Positions 47,284 through 57,551 are shown, numbered from the stretch's first letter. The stretch is 64,000 nt of DNA from Cyanobium sp. Morenito 9A2 (GCF_024345575.1 NZ_JAGQBJ010000001.1:558001-622000); one strand, 5' to 3'. Translations and numbers: made by a program. Notes: generated from the letters alone by a model not told the origin.

Positions 47284-48737
47284 TGGAGATCCCCAACCCC
47301 GAGACCAACCAGCCGCGCACGGTCCTGATCGATCCGGTCACGCGCATCGAAGGCCACGCCAAGATCTCGATTCACCTGGATGCCGATGGCCAGGTGGAGA
47401 CGGCCCGTTTCCACGTGGTGGAGTACCGCGGCTTCGAGACGTTCTGCGAGGGACGGCCGTTCACCGAGATGGCGGCGATCACCGCGCGCATCTGCGGCAT
47501 CTGCCCGGTGAGCCATCTGCTGGCGGCCGCCAAAACCGGCGACAAGCTCCTGGCGGTGACGATCCCGCCGGCGGCCGAGAAGCTGCGGCGGCTGATGAAC
47601 CTGGCCCAGATCTGCCAGTCCCATGCCCTCTCGTTCTTTCACCTCAGCAGCCCCGATTTCCTGCTCGGCTGGGACTCCGATCCCGCCAAGCGCAATGTCT
47701 TCGGGCTGATCGCCGCCGACCCCGAACTGGCCCGCTCCGGCATCCGCCTGCGCCAGTTCGGCCAGGCCCTGATCGAAGCCCTCGGGGGCCGCAAGATCCA
47801 TGCCGCCTGGGCGGTGCCCGGCGGGGTGCGCGCGCCCCTGGCCGAGGGGCTCAAGGAGCGCGTCCTGGGCCAGTTGCCGGAGATGTTCGCCATCGCCGAA
47901 AGGGCCCTCGCCCTCTTCAAGCAACTGATGGACACGAAGCTCGGCGAAGAGCGGGAGGTGTTCGGCTCCTTCCCGTCGCTATTCATGGGCCTGGTGGGCA
48001 GCGATGGGCGCTGGGAGCACTACGGCGGCGGCCTGCGGATCATCAACGCCGAGGGCAGCGTGCTCGTCGATGGCCTGAGCGAAGACGCCTACGCCAGCGT
48101 GATCGCCGAGGCGGTGGAGCCCTGGAGCTACCTGAAGTTCCCCTACTACAAGCCCCTGGGCCCCGAGGCCGGCAGTTACCGGGTGGGCCCCCTGGCCCGC
48201 CTCAACCTCTGCGAGCGCATCGGCACCCCCCGGGCCGACCGGGAGCTGATCGAATTGCGCCAGCGGGGCGGCCGGGTGGTGAGCGGCTCGCTGTACTACC
48301 ACCTGGCCCGCCTGATCGAGATCGTCGCCTGCCTGGAAGGGATCGAAGCCCTGCTGAACGACCCCGGCATCGAGGGGCGCCACGTGCGCGCCCGGGCCAG
48401 CGTCAATGCCCTCGAGGCCGTGGGGGTGAGCGAGGCGCCCCGGGGCACGCTCTTCCACCACTACCGGGTGGATGCCAACGGCCTGATCGAGAAGGTGAAC
48501 CTGATCATCGCCACGGGCCAGAACAACCGTGCCATGAACCGCACGGTCACCCAGATCGCCCGCCATTACCTCGATGGCGCCCATCTCAGTGAGGCCCTGC
48601 TCAACCGCGTCGAGGCGGGCATCCGCTGTTACGACCCCTGCCTCTCCTGCTCCACCCACGCCGCCGGCTCCATGCCCCTGCAGGTGCGGCTCTATGGCGC
48701 CGATGGAGCGCTCGTGGAGGAGCGGATCCGTGGTTGA
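47283..48737 (+). CDS. hoxH: [NiFe]-hydrogenase large (catalytic) subunit HoxH
   Basis: From the ATG at 47283 (overlapping the hoxY stop as TGATG) the protein has 484 residues. The Ni ligands appear as [10 protein letters not shown] near residue 70 and DPCLSCSTH near 450. The 25 residues after this His form the C-terminal tail that the HoxW endopeptidase should remove once Ni is inserted. The N-terminal [13 protein letters not shown] motif is typical of group 3d enzymes. An upstream in-frame extension to 47241 lies inside hoxY and is not used. Confidence 0.97.
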   Translation: MEIPNPETNQPRTVLIDPVTRIEGHAKISIHLDADGQVETARFHVVEYRGFETFCEGRPFTEMAAITARICGICPVSHLLAAAKTGDKLLAVTIPPAAEKLRRLMNLAQICQSHALSFFHLSSPDFLLGWDSDPAKRNVFGLIAADPELARSGIRLRQFGQALIEALGGRKIHAAWAVPGGVRAPLAEGLKERVLGQLPEMFAIAERALALFKQLMDTKLGEEREVFGSFPSLFMGLVGSDGRWEHYGGGLRIINAEGSVLVDGLSEDAYASVIAEAVEPWSYLKFPYYKPLGPEAGSYRVGPLARLNLCERIGTPRADRELIELRQRGGRVVSGSLYYHLARLIEIVACLEGIEALLNDPGIEGRHVRARASVNALEAVGVSEAPRGTLFHHYRVDANGLIEKVNLIIATGQNNRAMNRTVTQIARHYLDGAHLSEALLNRVEAGIRCYDPCLSCSTHAAGSMPLQVRLYGADGALVEERIRG

Positions 48738-49197
48738 GCTGGTGATTGGCATCGGCAACAGGCTGCGCAGCGACGACGGGGTGGGCCCGCGCCTGGCCGA
48801 GGAGGTGGAGGCCTGGGGGCTCTCGGGCGTCGAGTCGATGGCCGTGCCACAGCTCACCCCCGAGCTGGCCCCGCGCCTGGCCGCCTGCGCGCGGGTGCTG
48901 TTCATCGACGCCTGGTTGGTCGATGGGGTTGATGCCTCTGCGGCCGCCGCCCCGCTCCTGGAGTCCCTGGAAGCCCTGGAGCTCTCCGCGGCTCCGCCGT
49001 CCCGTTTCAGTCACCACAGCACCCCCCAGGCCCTGTTGCAGCTGGCCGAGGGCCTCTACGGCCAGCGGCCAGAGGCCTGGTGGCTACGGGTCCCCGCCCA
49101 CGGCCTGGAGCTCGGGGAGCAGCTGTCGCCGGCCACCGCCGCCCAGCTGGTGCCGGCCCGCCGGGCGTTGCGCTGCTGGCTCGATCGCGATGCATGA
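48730..49197 (+). CDS. hoxW: HoxH-specific maturation endopeptidase HoxW
   Basis: From the GTG at 48730 the protein has 155 residues and begins [20 protein letters not shown], the HyaD/HycI-type hydrogenase-protease motif with the Ni-sensing acidic residues, followed by FIDAWLVDG and [13 protein letters not shown]. It trims the HoxH tail. It overlaps hoxH by 8 bases and hypA by 8 bases. The start was set by the GTG because longer forms run through hoxH. Confidence 0.88.
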   Translation: MVELVIGIGNRLRSDDGVGPRLAEEVEAWGLSGVESMAVPQLTPELAPRLAACARVLFIDAWLVDGVDASAAAAPLLESLEALELSAAPPSRFSHHSTPQALLQLAEGLYGQRPEAWWLRVPAHGLELGEQLSPATAAQLVPARRALRCWLDRDA

Positions 49198-49531
49198 ACT
49201 GGCGCTGATGGAGGAGGTGCGCCGCCTGGCGGAAGAGCAGGCGGCGGCCCAGGGGGCGCTGCGCATCCACCAGCTGCACCTGCGCATCGGCAGCCTCTCT
49301 GGGGTGGACCCCGACGCACTGGCCTTCGCCTTCGAGGTGGTGATGCAGGGGGGGGCGGCCCAGGGCGCAACGTTGCGTCTCGAAGTGATCCCCACGGTGT
49401 GCTTCTGCGGCCAGTGTGAACGGGAGTTCACGCCGGTGGATGTGATCTACGCCTGCCCCAGCTGCGGCGCTTTGAGCCAGCGGATCCTCAGCGGCCGTGA
49501 GCTGGAGCTCACCTCCCTGGAGGTGTCCTGA
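49190..49531 (+). CDS. hypA: Hydrogenase nickel-insertion protein HypA
   Basis: The 113-residue protein starts [18 protein letters not shown], where His2 is the nickel ligand, and has the zinc site CFCGQCEREF followed by CPSCGALS. It delivers Ni to HoxH with HypB. It overlaps the hoxW end by 8 bases and ends one base before hypB. Confidence 0.95.
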   Translation: MHELALMEEVRRLAEEQAAAQGALRIHQLHLRIGSLSGVDPDALAFAFEVVMQGGAAQGATLRLEVIPTVCFCGQCEREFTPVDVIYACPSCGALSQRILSGRELELTSLEVS

Positions 49532-49532
49532 G

Positions 49533-50255
49533 ATGTGCCGCGACTGTTCCTGCGGCGAACTGCCCACACCCGCCCCCACCGAAGCCAAAGTCTCAGCCCC
49601 AGCCCCGCCCCGACGCACCCTCGTGCTGGAGGCGGGGCTGCTGGCCAAAAACGACCACCAGGCGGCCCACAACCGAGCGCGCTTCGCGGATCTGGGGCTC
49701 ACGGTGGTGAACGTGCTCTCGGCGCCGGGCTCCGGCAAGACCGCCCTGCTGGAGCAGGTGAGCCAGCGCTGGACGGGCGGGCCCGTGGGCGTGATCGTGG
49801 GCGATCTGGCCACCGACAACGACGCCCGGCGCTTGCGCCGGGCCGGCGCCGAGGCCGTGCAGATCACCACCGGCCAGGGCTGCCACCTTGAGGCCACGAT
49901 GGTGGCGCGGGCCCTGGAGCAGCTGGATCCGGCGGCCCTGGATCTGCTGCTGATCGAGAACGTGGGCAATCTGGTCTGCCCCACCGCCTTCGACCTGGGC
50001 GAGGGCCTGCGGCTGGCGCTCACGGCCGTGGGCGAGGGCGAGGACAAGCCGCTCAAGTACCCGGGCCTGTTCAAGTCAGCCGATGCCATCGTGATCAACA
50101 AGATCGACCTGGCGGAGGCCGTGGGCTTCCATCGCGAGGAGGCCCTCGCCAACCTCTCCCAGGTGGCGCCCCAGGCGCGGATCTTCGAAGTTTCCGCCCG
50201 CACCGGCGAGGGGCTGGAGCCGTTGCTGGCCTGGTTGGCGGCCAAGGGCCAGTGA
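49533..50255 (+). CDS. hypB: Hydrogenase nickel-insertion GTPase HypB
   Basis: The 240-residue protein begins MCRDCSCGELP, a short Cys motif, without the histidine-rich nickel-storage stretch seen in some HypB. GTPase parts: NVLSAPGSGKTALLEQ (P-loop), VGDLATDNDARRL, TGQGCHLEATMV, ENVGNLVCPTAFDLGE and VINKIDLAEAVGF. It drives GTP-dependent Ni transfer. Confidence 0.96.
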   Translation: MCRDCSCGELPTPAPTEAKVSAPAPPRRTLVLEAGLLAKNDHQAAHNRARFADLGLTVVNVLSAPGSGKTALLEQVSQRWTGGPVGVIVGDLATDNDARRLRRAGAEAVQITTGQGCHLEATMVARALEQLDPAALDLLLIENVGNLVCPTAFDLGEGLRLALTAVGEGEDKPLKYPGLFKSADAIVINKIDLAEAVGFHREEALANLSQVAPQARIFEVSARTGEGLEPLLAWLAAKGQ

Positions 50256-50274
50256 CAGCTCCCATTGGCTGGAC

Positions 50275-52725
50275 ATGAGCCGGCGCCGGCTGCGGTTGGA
50301 GATCAGCGGGCTGGTGCAGGGGGTGGGCTTTCGGCCCCACTGCCACCGCCTCGCCACGGCGCTGGAGCTGGGGGGCTGGGTGAGCAACGGCCCCGGCGGC
50401 GTGACGGTGGAAGTGGAGGGGGAGCGCGAGGCTCTGGAGCGGTTCCTGGCCCAGCTGCAACGGGCCCCGCCAGCCCACAGCCGCCTGGAGGCGGTGCAGC
50501 GCCGCTGGCAGGAGCCCATCGAGGAGACGGTCTTCTCGATCCGCCCCAGCGCCCCCGCCATGGGCAGCGGCAACCCGGTGCCCCCGGATCGGGCCCCCTG
50601 CCAGGACTGTCTGGCGGAACTGTCTGATCCCACCAACCGGCGCCATGGCGATCCGTTCATCAGCTGCTGCAGCTGCGGGCCGCGCTCCAGCCTGCTGCTC
50701 GGCCTGCCGTTCGAGCGGGAGCGCACCACCCTGGCGGGCTTTCCCCCCTGCGCCGCCTGCCGCGCCGAGTACACAGACCCCACCAGCCGCCGCTTCCACG
50801 CCCAGACCATCGGCTGCCCGGCCTGCGGGCCACAGCTGAGTTGGCGGGGAGGTGCCCCCTTGCCCCCCGATCTGGAGGGCGCTGGCCCCCTGGCCCAGGC
50901 GGTGGCGGCCTTGCGCTCCGGCCGGATTGTCGCCCTCAAGGGCCTCGGGGGCTACCAGCTGCTGGTGGAGGCCGGCAACGAGGCGGCGGTGCAGGAGCTT
51001 CGGCGGCGCAAGGGCCGGCCCACCAAGCCCCTGGCTCTGCTGGTGGCGGATCTCAAGGGCGCCCGCGCCCTGGCGGCGATCAATCCCGCCGTGGAAGCCC
51101 TGCTCAGCTCGGCGGCGGCGCCGATCGTGCTGCTGCGGCGCCCGCCATCAACCAGCCAGCTGGCCCCATTGGTCGCTCCATCCGTGGCCCCCGGCCTGGA
51201 CAGCCTCGGGGTGATGCTGCCGGCCACGCCCCTGCACCACCTGCTCGCCAGAGCCTGCGGTGCCCCCTTGGTGGCCACCAGCGGCAACCGTTCCGGCGAA
51301 CCGCTCTGCTTCGACGACGACGACGCCCTCGAACGGCTCGCTCCCCTCGCCGATGGCTTCCTGGTTCACAACCGGCCGATCGCCCTGCCCTTCGATGACA
51401 GCGTCGTGCAGGTGGTGGCAGGGCGACCGCTGGTGCTGCGCCTGGCCCGGGGACTGGCCCCCCTGGCGATCGATCTCTCTGCGCTGCTGGACGAAGACGT
51501 TGATCTGCATGGGGCCCTGGCCCTGGGGGCGCAGCTCAAGAGCAGCCTCGCCCTCGGCCTCGGTCGCCTGGCGCTGCTCACCCCCCACCTGGGGGAGCTG
51601 GAGAGCGAGGCGGGGGAGAGGCGGCTGCGCTGGAGCCTGGGGCGCTGGACGGAACTGCATGGCGTCCAACCCTCCCGGCTGGCCTGCGATCAGCACCGGG
51701 GCTACGTCTCCAGCCAGCTCGCCCGGGAGCTGGCCGAGGCGGACGCCGAGGCTGGCAGACATCTGCCACTGCTGGCGGTGCAGCACCACCACGCCCACCT
51801 GCTGGCCGTCATGGCCGAGCACGGCCTGGCTCCTCCACGGCTGGGGGTCGCCTGGGATGGGGCCGGCCAGGGAGCCGACGGCAGCCTCTGGGGCGGGGAG
51901 CTGCTGCGGGTGACAAGGGATGGCTTCGAGCATCTGGCCCGGCTGCGGCCCTTCCCCCTGCCCGGGGGCGAACGGGCCCTGAGGGAACCGCGCCGCGCCG
52001 CCCTCGGGCTGCTGCTGGCGGCCTACGGCCCAGCGGGCCTGGAGCGGCTGGGGCCCAGCGGGCCCTGGGGCTTCAGCACCGAAGAACTGAACGTGCTCGC
52101 CCGGGCCATGGGCCAGGGGCTCAACAGTCCGCGCTGCAGCAGCATCGGGCGCCTGTTCGATGCCCTCTCGGCCCTGCTGGGGCTCTGCCCGATCAACCGC
52201 CATGAAGGCGAAGCGGCGATGGCCCTGGAGGCGGCCGCCTGGCGCTGGCACGACGTCCAACCAGACCAGGACAGCGGCTTCGCGCTGCGGGCCGGCGCCC
52301 CGGGTGAACCACTGGAGATCGACTGGCGACCGCTGCTCGCTGGCCTGCTGGGGGAGCGCGATCGGGGCACGTCCGCCGAGGCCCTGGCCCACCGCTTCCA
52401 CATCGCCCTGGCGAGCTTGCTGGTGGAGCTGGCTCAGCGGCTGGGGGCCAGGGAGCTGCTGCTGGCGGGCGGTTGCTTCCAGAACCGGCTGCTGCTGGAG
52501 TTGGCCAGCACCGCCCTGGAGCGGGCGGGCATCGCCCCGATCCGGCCCGAGCGGCTCCCCTGCAACGACGGTGCCCTGGCGGTGGGTCAGCTGCTGGCGC
52601 TCGCGTTGCAACGGGGCGCAACAGTTCCTGCGCAGGCGCCTGGCGTGCCTAGAAAGGAACCAGCCCCTTCCGGGGCCCTTGATGGCCGTGGGGAGGCGCC
52701 CGATGTGTCTGGCGGTGCCCGGTGA
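50275..52725 (+). CDS. hypF: Carbamoyltransferase HypF (CN ligand synthesis)
   Basis: The 816-residue protein has the acylphosphatase domain (LEISGLVQGVGFRPHCHRLA), two zinc-finger pairs (CQDCLAEL...CCSCGPR and CAACRAEY...CPACGP), a YrdC-type domain (GRIVALKGLGGYQLLVEAGN), and a Kae1-like carbamoyl-transfer domain with the HHHAHLLAVMAEHG motif near residue 505. It turns carbamoyl phosphate into the thiocyanate precursor on HypE. It is longer than E. coli HypF by some 60 residues, and its tail overlaps hypC by 23 bases. Confidence 0.95.
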   Translation: MSRRRLRLEISGLVQGVGFRPHCHRLATALELGGWVSNGPGGVTVEVEGEREALERFLAQLQRAPPAHSRLEAVQRRWQEPIEETVFSIRPSAPAMGSGNPVPPDRAPCQDCLAELSDPTNRRHGDPFISCCSCGPRSSLLLGLPFERERTTLAGFPPCAACRAEYTDPTSRRFHAQTIGCPACGPQLSWRGGAPLPPDLEGAGPLAQAVAALRSGRIVALKGLGGYQLLVEAGNEAAVQELRRRKGRPTKPLALLVADLKGARALAAINPAVEALLSSAAAPIVLLRRPPSTSQLAPLVAPSVAPGLDSLGVMLPATPLHHLLARACGAPLVATSGNRSGEPLCFDDDDALERLAPLADGFLVHNRPIALPFDDSVVQVVAGRPLVLRLARGLAPLAIDLSALLDEDVDLHGALALGAQLKSSLALGLGRLALLTPHLGELESEAGERRLRWSLGRWTELHGVQPSRLACDQHRGYVSSQLARELAEADAEAGRHLPLLAVQHHHAHLLAVMAEHGLAPPRLGVAWDGAGQGADGSLWGGELLRVTRDGFEHLARLRPFPLPGGERALREPRRAALGLLLAAYGPAGLERLGPSGPWGFSTEELNVLARAMGQGLNSPRCSSIGRLFDALSALLGLCPINRHEGEAAMALEAAAWRWHDVQPDQDSGFALRAGAPGEPLEIDWRPLLAGLLGERDRGTSAEALAHRFHIALASLLVELAQRLGARELLLAGGCFQNRLLLELASTALERAGIAPIRPERLPCNDGALAVGQLLALALQRGATVPAQAPGVPRKEPAPSGALDGRGEAPDVSGGAR

Positions 52726-52945
52726 ACTGATCGGGATCGAGGAGCACGACGATCCGCTTTGGCGGGTGGGGCAGGTGAGTTTCGCTGGCGTGCTGCGGGA
52801 GGTGAGCCTGGCCTGCGTGCCGGAGGCCCGCCTGGGGGATTTGGTGCTGGTGCATGTGGGCTTCGCCCTGGGGATCTGGCAACCAGGCGACGACGACGCC
52901 TCGGGTTTTGTGCTGCCGACAGAGCCACCAGCGGAGCTGCCATGA
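52703..52945 (+). CDS. hypC: Hydrogenase maturation chaperone HypC
   Basis: The 80-residue protein begins MCLAVPGELIGIEEHD, with the invariant Cys2 that carries the Fe(CN)2CO group, followed by FAGVLREVSLACVPEARLGD and LVHVGFALGIW. The C-terminal extension after this (PGDDDASGFVLP) differs from the usual short acidic tail. It works with HypD. It starts inside the hypF end and overlaps nifJ by 4 bases (ATGA). Confidence 0.93.
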   Translation: MCLAVPGELIGIEEHDDPLWRVGQVSFAGVLREVSLACVPEARLGDLVLVHVGFALGIWQPGDDDASGFVLPTEPPAELP

Positions 52946-55900
52946 CCACCACCGCCCTCGCCACCACCGCCCTTGCCACCATCGACGCCAACGAGGCGGT
53001 GGCGCGGGTCGCTTACCGGCTCAGCGAGGTGATGGCGATCTACCCGATCACCCCGGCCACGCCGATGGGCGAATCGGCCGATGCCTGGGCGGCGGCGGGC
53101 CGCCCCAACCTCTGGGGCACCGTACCGGTGGTGGAGGAGATGCAGAGCGAGGCCGGAGCCGCCGGGGTGGTCCACGGGGCCCTGCAGAGCGGCGCCCTCA
53201 CCACCACCTTCACGGCCTCCCAGGGGTTGCTGTTGATGATCCCCAACCTCTACAAGATCGCCGGGGAACTCACCGCCGCCGTGATCCATGTGGCCTCAAG
53301 GGCCCTGGCCACCTCCGCCCTCTCGATCTTCGGTGACCACAGCGATGTGATGGCGACCCGCGGCACGGGCTGTGCCCTGATCTCTTCGGCCTCGGTGCAG
53401 GAGGCGGGCGACTTCGCCGCCATCGCCACCGCCGCCACCTTGCAGTGCCGCCTGCCGTTCCTGCATTGGTTCGATGGCTTCCGCACCTCCCATGAGATCC
53501 AGCGGGTGGCCTTGCTGGACGATGGCGACCTGCGCCAGCTGATCCCCCAGCCCCTGGTGGAGGCCCACCGCGCCCGCGGCCTCTCGCCCGATCGACCCGT
53601 GCTGCGGGGCACCAGCCAGAACCCCGATCTGGCCTTCCAGGCCCGCGAAGCGGTCAACCCCACCACCGAGGCGGCTCCGGCGGCGGTGCAGGCCGCCATG
53701 GACCACTTCGCGGCACTCACCGGGCGGGCCTACCGCCTGTTCGACTACCACGGCGCCGCCGATGCCGAACGGGTGCTGGTGCTGATGGGCTCGGGCTGTG
53801 AAACCGCCCAGGAAACCGTCGATGCGCTGATGGCCCGGGGGGAGCGGGTGGGGGTGCTGAAGGTGCGCCTGTTCCGCCCCTGGAGCAGCGAGGCGCTGGT
53901 GGCGGCGTTGCCCAACAGCGTGCGCGCCCTGGCGGTGCTGGACCGCTGCAAGGAACCCGGCAGCGGCGGTGAACCCCTCTACCTCGATGTGCTCAATGCC
54001 CTGCACGAGGCCTGGCCCGGCGAGCGGCCGACGCTGGTGGGCGGCCGCTACGGCCTGGCCTCGAAGGAATTCACCCCCGCCATGGTCAAGGCGGTGCTCG
54101 ACCACCTCAAGCAAGACGCTCCGCTCAACCACTTCACGGTCGGCATCGACGATGACCTCACCCATCACTCCCTGCCGGTCGACGGTCGCTTCGACACCGA
54201 AGCCGACACGGTGTTCCGCGCCATCGTCTACGGCCTGGGCTCCGATGGCACCGTGGGCGCCAACAAGAACGCGATCAAGATCATCGGAGATGCCACCGGC
54301 TTGGAGGTTCAGGGCTACTTCGTCTACGACTCCAAGAAATCAGGCTCGGTCACGGTCTCGCACCTGCGCTTCGGGCCTCAGCCGATCCACTCCACATACC
54401 TGATCCGCCGCGCCCAGCTGATCGCCTGCCACCACTGGGATTTCCTCGACTCCTTCGAGCTGCTCGACGCGGCCCTGCCCGGGGGCACCCTTCTGCTCAA
54501 CAGCCCCTGGGGGGCCGAGGGCACCTGGGAGCGACTCCCCGAGCGCGTGCAGCGACAAATCATCGCCAAGGATCTCGCGGTGCAGGCGATCGACGCCAGC
54601 CGCCTGGCGCGGGAGCTGGGACTCGGACCGGCGATCAACACCCTGATGCAGACCTGCTTCTTTGCCCTCGCCGGGGTGATGCCGCTGGAGCAGGGGCTGG
54701 AGGCGATCCGCGCTGCCATCCGCCACAGCTACGGCCGCAAGGGGGAGCGGATCGTGGCGGCCAACCTGGCGGCCGTCGACGCGGCCCTACGCGAACTCAA
54801 GCCCGTGCCCCGGGGGCCGATCCAGGCGGCCGATCGCCCCCCGGTTGGGCCGCTGGCGGGGGCAGCGTCCTGGGTGCGGGAGCTGATCCAGCCCCAGCTG
54901 GAACGCCAGGGCGACCGTCTGAGCGTCAGCGCCCTGCCGGCCGATGGCAGCTTCCCCTGCGGCACCGCCCGCTGGGAGAAACGCAACATCGCTGAATCGA
55001 TCCCGGTCTGGGATCCCGAGGTCTGTGTGCAGTGCGCCAAGTGTGTGCTCGTCTGCCCCCATGCGGTGATCCGCGCCAAGGCCTACGACCCCGCTCTGCT
55101 GGCCGCGGCGCCGGCCAGCTTCCGCAGCACCAATGCCCGTGATCACCATCTGGCCGGCCAGGCCTTCAGCCTGCAGGTGGCCGCCGAAGACTGCACGGGC
55201 TGTGGGCTCTGTGTGGAGGTCTGCCCGGCCCGCAACCGCACTGAGCCGCGCCTCAAGGCGATCAACATGGCCCCCCAAAGGCCCCTGCGCGAGCAGGAGC
55301 GCTCCAACTGGGACTTCTTCCTGCAACTGCCGGAGGCCGACCGCCAGGCGCTGGACCTGCGCCACATCAACCAGCAGCAGCTGCAGCAACCGCTGTTCGA
55401 GTTCTCCGGCGCCTGCGCCGGCTGCGGCGAGACCCCCTACATCAAGCTGGCCACCCAGCTGTTCGGCGACCGCATGGTGGTGGCCAACGCCACCGGTTGC
55501 TCCTCGATCTATGGCGGCAGCCTGCCCACCACCCCCTGGAGCGCCAACGGCGAGGGCCGTGGCCCCGCCTGGTCGAACTCGCTGTTTGAAGACAACGCCG
55601 AATTCGGCCTCGGTTTCCGCCTCGGCTTCGACCAGCGCAAGGCCACCGCCGAGCGGCTGCTGAGGGAGCTGTCCGCCCCCGGCGGCAACGGCGAGGCGAG
55701 CGCGCCTCCGCCCGCCGTGCCGCCCGCCTTGGCCGAGGGGTTGCTGACGGCCGACCAGAGCGATGAGGCCGGGATCTTCGAGCAGCGCCAGCGGGTGGAG
55801 GCCCTCAAGCGGCAGCTGAACGCCCATTCACAGGCGGACACCGACCCCCGACTCGCCACCCTGTTGAACCTGGCGGACGATCTGGTCAAGCGCAGCGTCT

Positions 55901-56538
55901 GGATGATCGGCGGTGATGGCTGGGCCTACGACATCGGCTTTGGCGGGCTCGATCACGTCTTCGCCAGCGACCACGACGTCAACATCCTGGTGCTCGACAC
56001 CGAGGTCTACTCCAACACCGGCGGCCAGATGTCGAAGGCGACGCCGATGGGAGCCGTGGCCAAGTTCGCCAGCGGCGGCAAGCCCGCCGCCAAGAAGGAT
56101 CTGGGCCTGATCGCGATGACCTACGGCAACGTCTACGTGGCCAGCGTCGCCATGGGCGCCAAGGATGAGCACACCCTGCGCGCCTTTCTGGAAGCGGAGT
56201 CGTACCCCGGCCCCTCCCTGATCCTGGCCTACTCCCACTGCATCGCCCACGGCATCGACATGGCCAAGGGGCTCCAGCAGCAGCGTCTGGCGGTGGACTC
56301 TGGCCGCTGGCTGCTCTACCGCCACGACCCGCGCCGCCTCGAACGCGGAGAATCGCCCCTTGTGGTGGATTCCCGTGCCCCCACCGTGCCCCTGGCCGAG
56401 GCCATGGCCACGGAGAACCGCTTCCGGATGCTGGGTATGAGCCAGCCAGAACGCAGTCGTGAGCTCACCCGCGCGGCCCAGGAGAACGTGGCTCGGCGCT
56501 GGGATCTCTACCAGCGCCTGGCGGAGCAGGAGCCATGA
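52942..56538 (+). CDS. nifJ: Pyruvate:ferredoxin (flavodoxin) oxidoreductase (PFOR/NifJ)
   Basis: The ATG at 52942 overlaps the hypC stop (ATGA) and gives 1198 residues. The N-terminal domain starts at IDANEAVARVAYRLSEVMAI with YPITPATPMGE. The two-cluster ferredoxin-like insert has CVQCAKCVLVC near residue 696 and CTGCGLCVEVC near 751. The TPP domain has CAGCGETPYIKLATQLFG, NATGCSSIYGG near 850, and GGDGWAYDIGFGGLDHV near 990, then DTEVYSNTGGQMSKATPMG. It converts pyruvate plus CoA to acetyl-CoA, CO2 and reduced ferredoxin. Its place inside the hyp genes ties pyruvate oxidation to the hydrogenase. Confidence 0.96.
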   Translation: MTTTALATTALATIDANEAVARVAYRLSEVMAIYPITPATPMGESADAWAAAGRPNLWGTVPVVEEMQSEAGAAGVVHGALQSGALTTTFTASQGLLLMIPNLYKIAGELTAAVIHVASRALATSALSIFGDHSDVMATRGTGCALISSASVQEAGDFAAIATAATLQCRLPFLHWFDGFRTSHEIQRVALLDDGDLRQLIPQPLVEAHRARGLSPDRPVLRGTSQNPDLAFQAREAVNPTTEAAPAAVQAAMDHFAALTGRAYRLFDYHGAADAERVLVLMGSGCETAQETVDALMARGERVGVLKVRLFRPWSSEALVAALPNSVRALAVLDRCKEPGSGGEPLYLDVLNALHEAWPGERPTLVGGRYGLASKEFTPAMVKAVLDHLKQDAPLNHFTVGIDDDLTHHSLPVDGRFDTEADTVFRAIVYGLGSDGTVGANKNAIKIIGDATGLEVQGYFVYDSKKSGSVTVSHLRFGPQPIHSTYLIRRAQLIACHHWDFLDSFELLDAALPGGTLLLNSPWGAEGTWERLPERVQRQIIAKDLAVQAIDASRLARELGLGPAINTLMQTCFFALAGVMPLEQGLEAIRAAIRHSYGRKGERIVAANLAAVDAALRELKPVPRGPIQAADRPPVGPLAGAASWVRELIQPQLERQGDRLSVSALPADGSFPCGTARWEKRNIAESIPVWDPEVCVQCAKCVLVCPHAVIRAKAYDPALLAAAPASFRSTNARDHHLAGQAFSLQVAAEDCTGCGLCVEVCPARNRTEPRLKAINMAPQRPLREQERSNWDFFLQLPEADRQALDLRHINQQQLQQPLFEFSGACAGCGETPYIKLATQLFGDRMVVANATGCSSIYGGSLPTTPWSANGEGRGPAWSNSLFEDNAEFGLGFRLGFDQRKATAERLLRELSAPGGNGEASAPPPAVPPALAEGLLTADQSDEAGIFEQRQRVEALKRQLNAHSQADTDPRLATLLNLADDLVKRSVWMIGGDGWAYDIGFGGLDHVFASDHDVNILVLDTEVYSNTGGQMSKATPMGAVAKFASGGKPAAKKDLGLIAMTYGNVYVASVAMGAKDEHTLRAFLEAESYPGPSLILAYSHCIAHGIDMAKGLQQQRLAVDSGRWLLYRHDPRRLERGESPLVVDSRAPTVPLAEAMATENRFRMLGMSQPERSRELTRAAQENVARRWDLYQRLAEQEP

Positions 56539-57551
56539 GCCGCATCGATTTGCGCACCTCCTGGCTCGGGCTGCCCCTGGCCTCCCCCCTGGTGGTCGGG
56601 GCCTGCGCGCCCCTGAGCGCCGATCCCGAGCGACTCCCGCTGCTGGCCGAGCATGGCGCCGCCGCCGTGGTGCTCCATTCGCTGTTCCTTGAGCAGGTCG
56701 AGCGCGACTGGCTGGAGTGGGAGCACCACCAGCAGCACGGCTCCCAGAGCCATCCGGAATCCCTCAGCTACCAGCCCAGCGTCGATCCGGCCCACCTGGG
56801 CCTGGACGGCTACCTGCAGGAGATTGAAACGGCCCGGCGTCGGGTCGACATCCCGATCCTCGCCAGCCTCAACGGTCTGCGGCCGGGCCATTGGGCCGAG
56901 GCGGCCAGGGCCATCGAGCAGGCCGGCGCCAGCGCTCTGGAACTCAACCTCTACAGCGTGCCCACCGACCCAAGGCTGCCGGGCGCTGAGATCGAAGCGC
57001 AGCATGTGGCGATCGTGCACGCCGTCGGCGCCGCGGTGGCCCTGCCGCTGGCGATCAAACCCAGCTCCAGCTACACCAACCTGGCCCACATGGCCGCCCA
57101 GTTCCAGGCGGCGGGGGCCCGGGGATTGGTGCTGTTCAACCGTTTTTACCAACCCGACATCGACATCGAAACCCTGGAGATCCGCCCCAACCCGCTGCTG
57201 AGCACGGCCGCCGACCTGCGGGCGCCCCTGCGCTGGATCGCCCTGCTGGAGGGCCGCCTCGAGCTGGAGCTGGCCGCCAGCGGTGGCGTCGAGAGCGGCA
57301 CCGATGTGGTGCGGCTGTTGATGGTGGGGGCACGGATCACCCAGGTGGTCAGCTCCCTGCTGCGCCACGGCCCGGGCCACCTGCGCCAACTGGAGAACGA
57401 ACTGCGCGCCTGGCTCGAGGCGCACGGCCACAGCTCCCTGAAGGAGTTGCGCGGCTGCATGAGCCAGCGGCGCAGCCCCGACCCGGAGGAGTTCGAGCGG
57501 GCCCAGTACATGCGCGCCCTGGGCAGCTATGCCCAGCAGGGGCCCTGGTGA
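56535..57551 (+). CDS. Dihydroorotate dehydrogenase-like flavoprotein
   Basis: A 338-residue TIM-barrel protein of the DHODH/DPD type: DLRTSWLGLPLASPLVVGAC, VDIPILASLNGLRPGHW, LELNLYSVPTDPRL, PLAIKPSSSYTNLAHMAA, and AASGGVESGTDVVRLLMVGA, the FMN phosphate-binding end. Genes of this kind are often found right after nifJ in cyanobacteria and other bacteria and are probably not the biosynthetic pyrD. Its redox partner could be ferredoxin; this is inference from position. It overlaps nifJ and hypD by 4 bases each. Confidence 0.8.
   Translation: MSRIDLRTSWLGLPLASPLVVGACAPLSADPERLPLLAEHGAAAVVLHSLFLEQVERDWLEWEHHQQHGSQSHPESLSYQPSVDPAHLGLDGYLQEIETARRRVDIPILASLNGLRPGHWAEAARAIEQAGASALELNLYSVPTDPRLPGAEIEAQHVAIVHAVGAAVALPLAIKPSSSYTNLAHMAAQFQAAGARGLVLFNRFYQPDIDIETLEIRPNPLLSTAADLRAPLRWIALLEGRLELELAASGGVESGTDVVRLLMVGARITQVVSSLLRHGPGHLRQLENELRAWLEAHGHSSLKELRGCMSQRRSPDPEEFERAQYMRALGSYAQQGPW

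Noticed and set aside
51148-53289. 713-codon antisense open frame over hypF and hypC
   Set aside because: Low-complexity shadow of clear hyp genes, with no recognisable motif.
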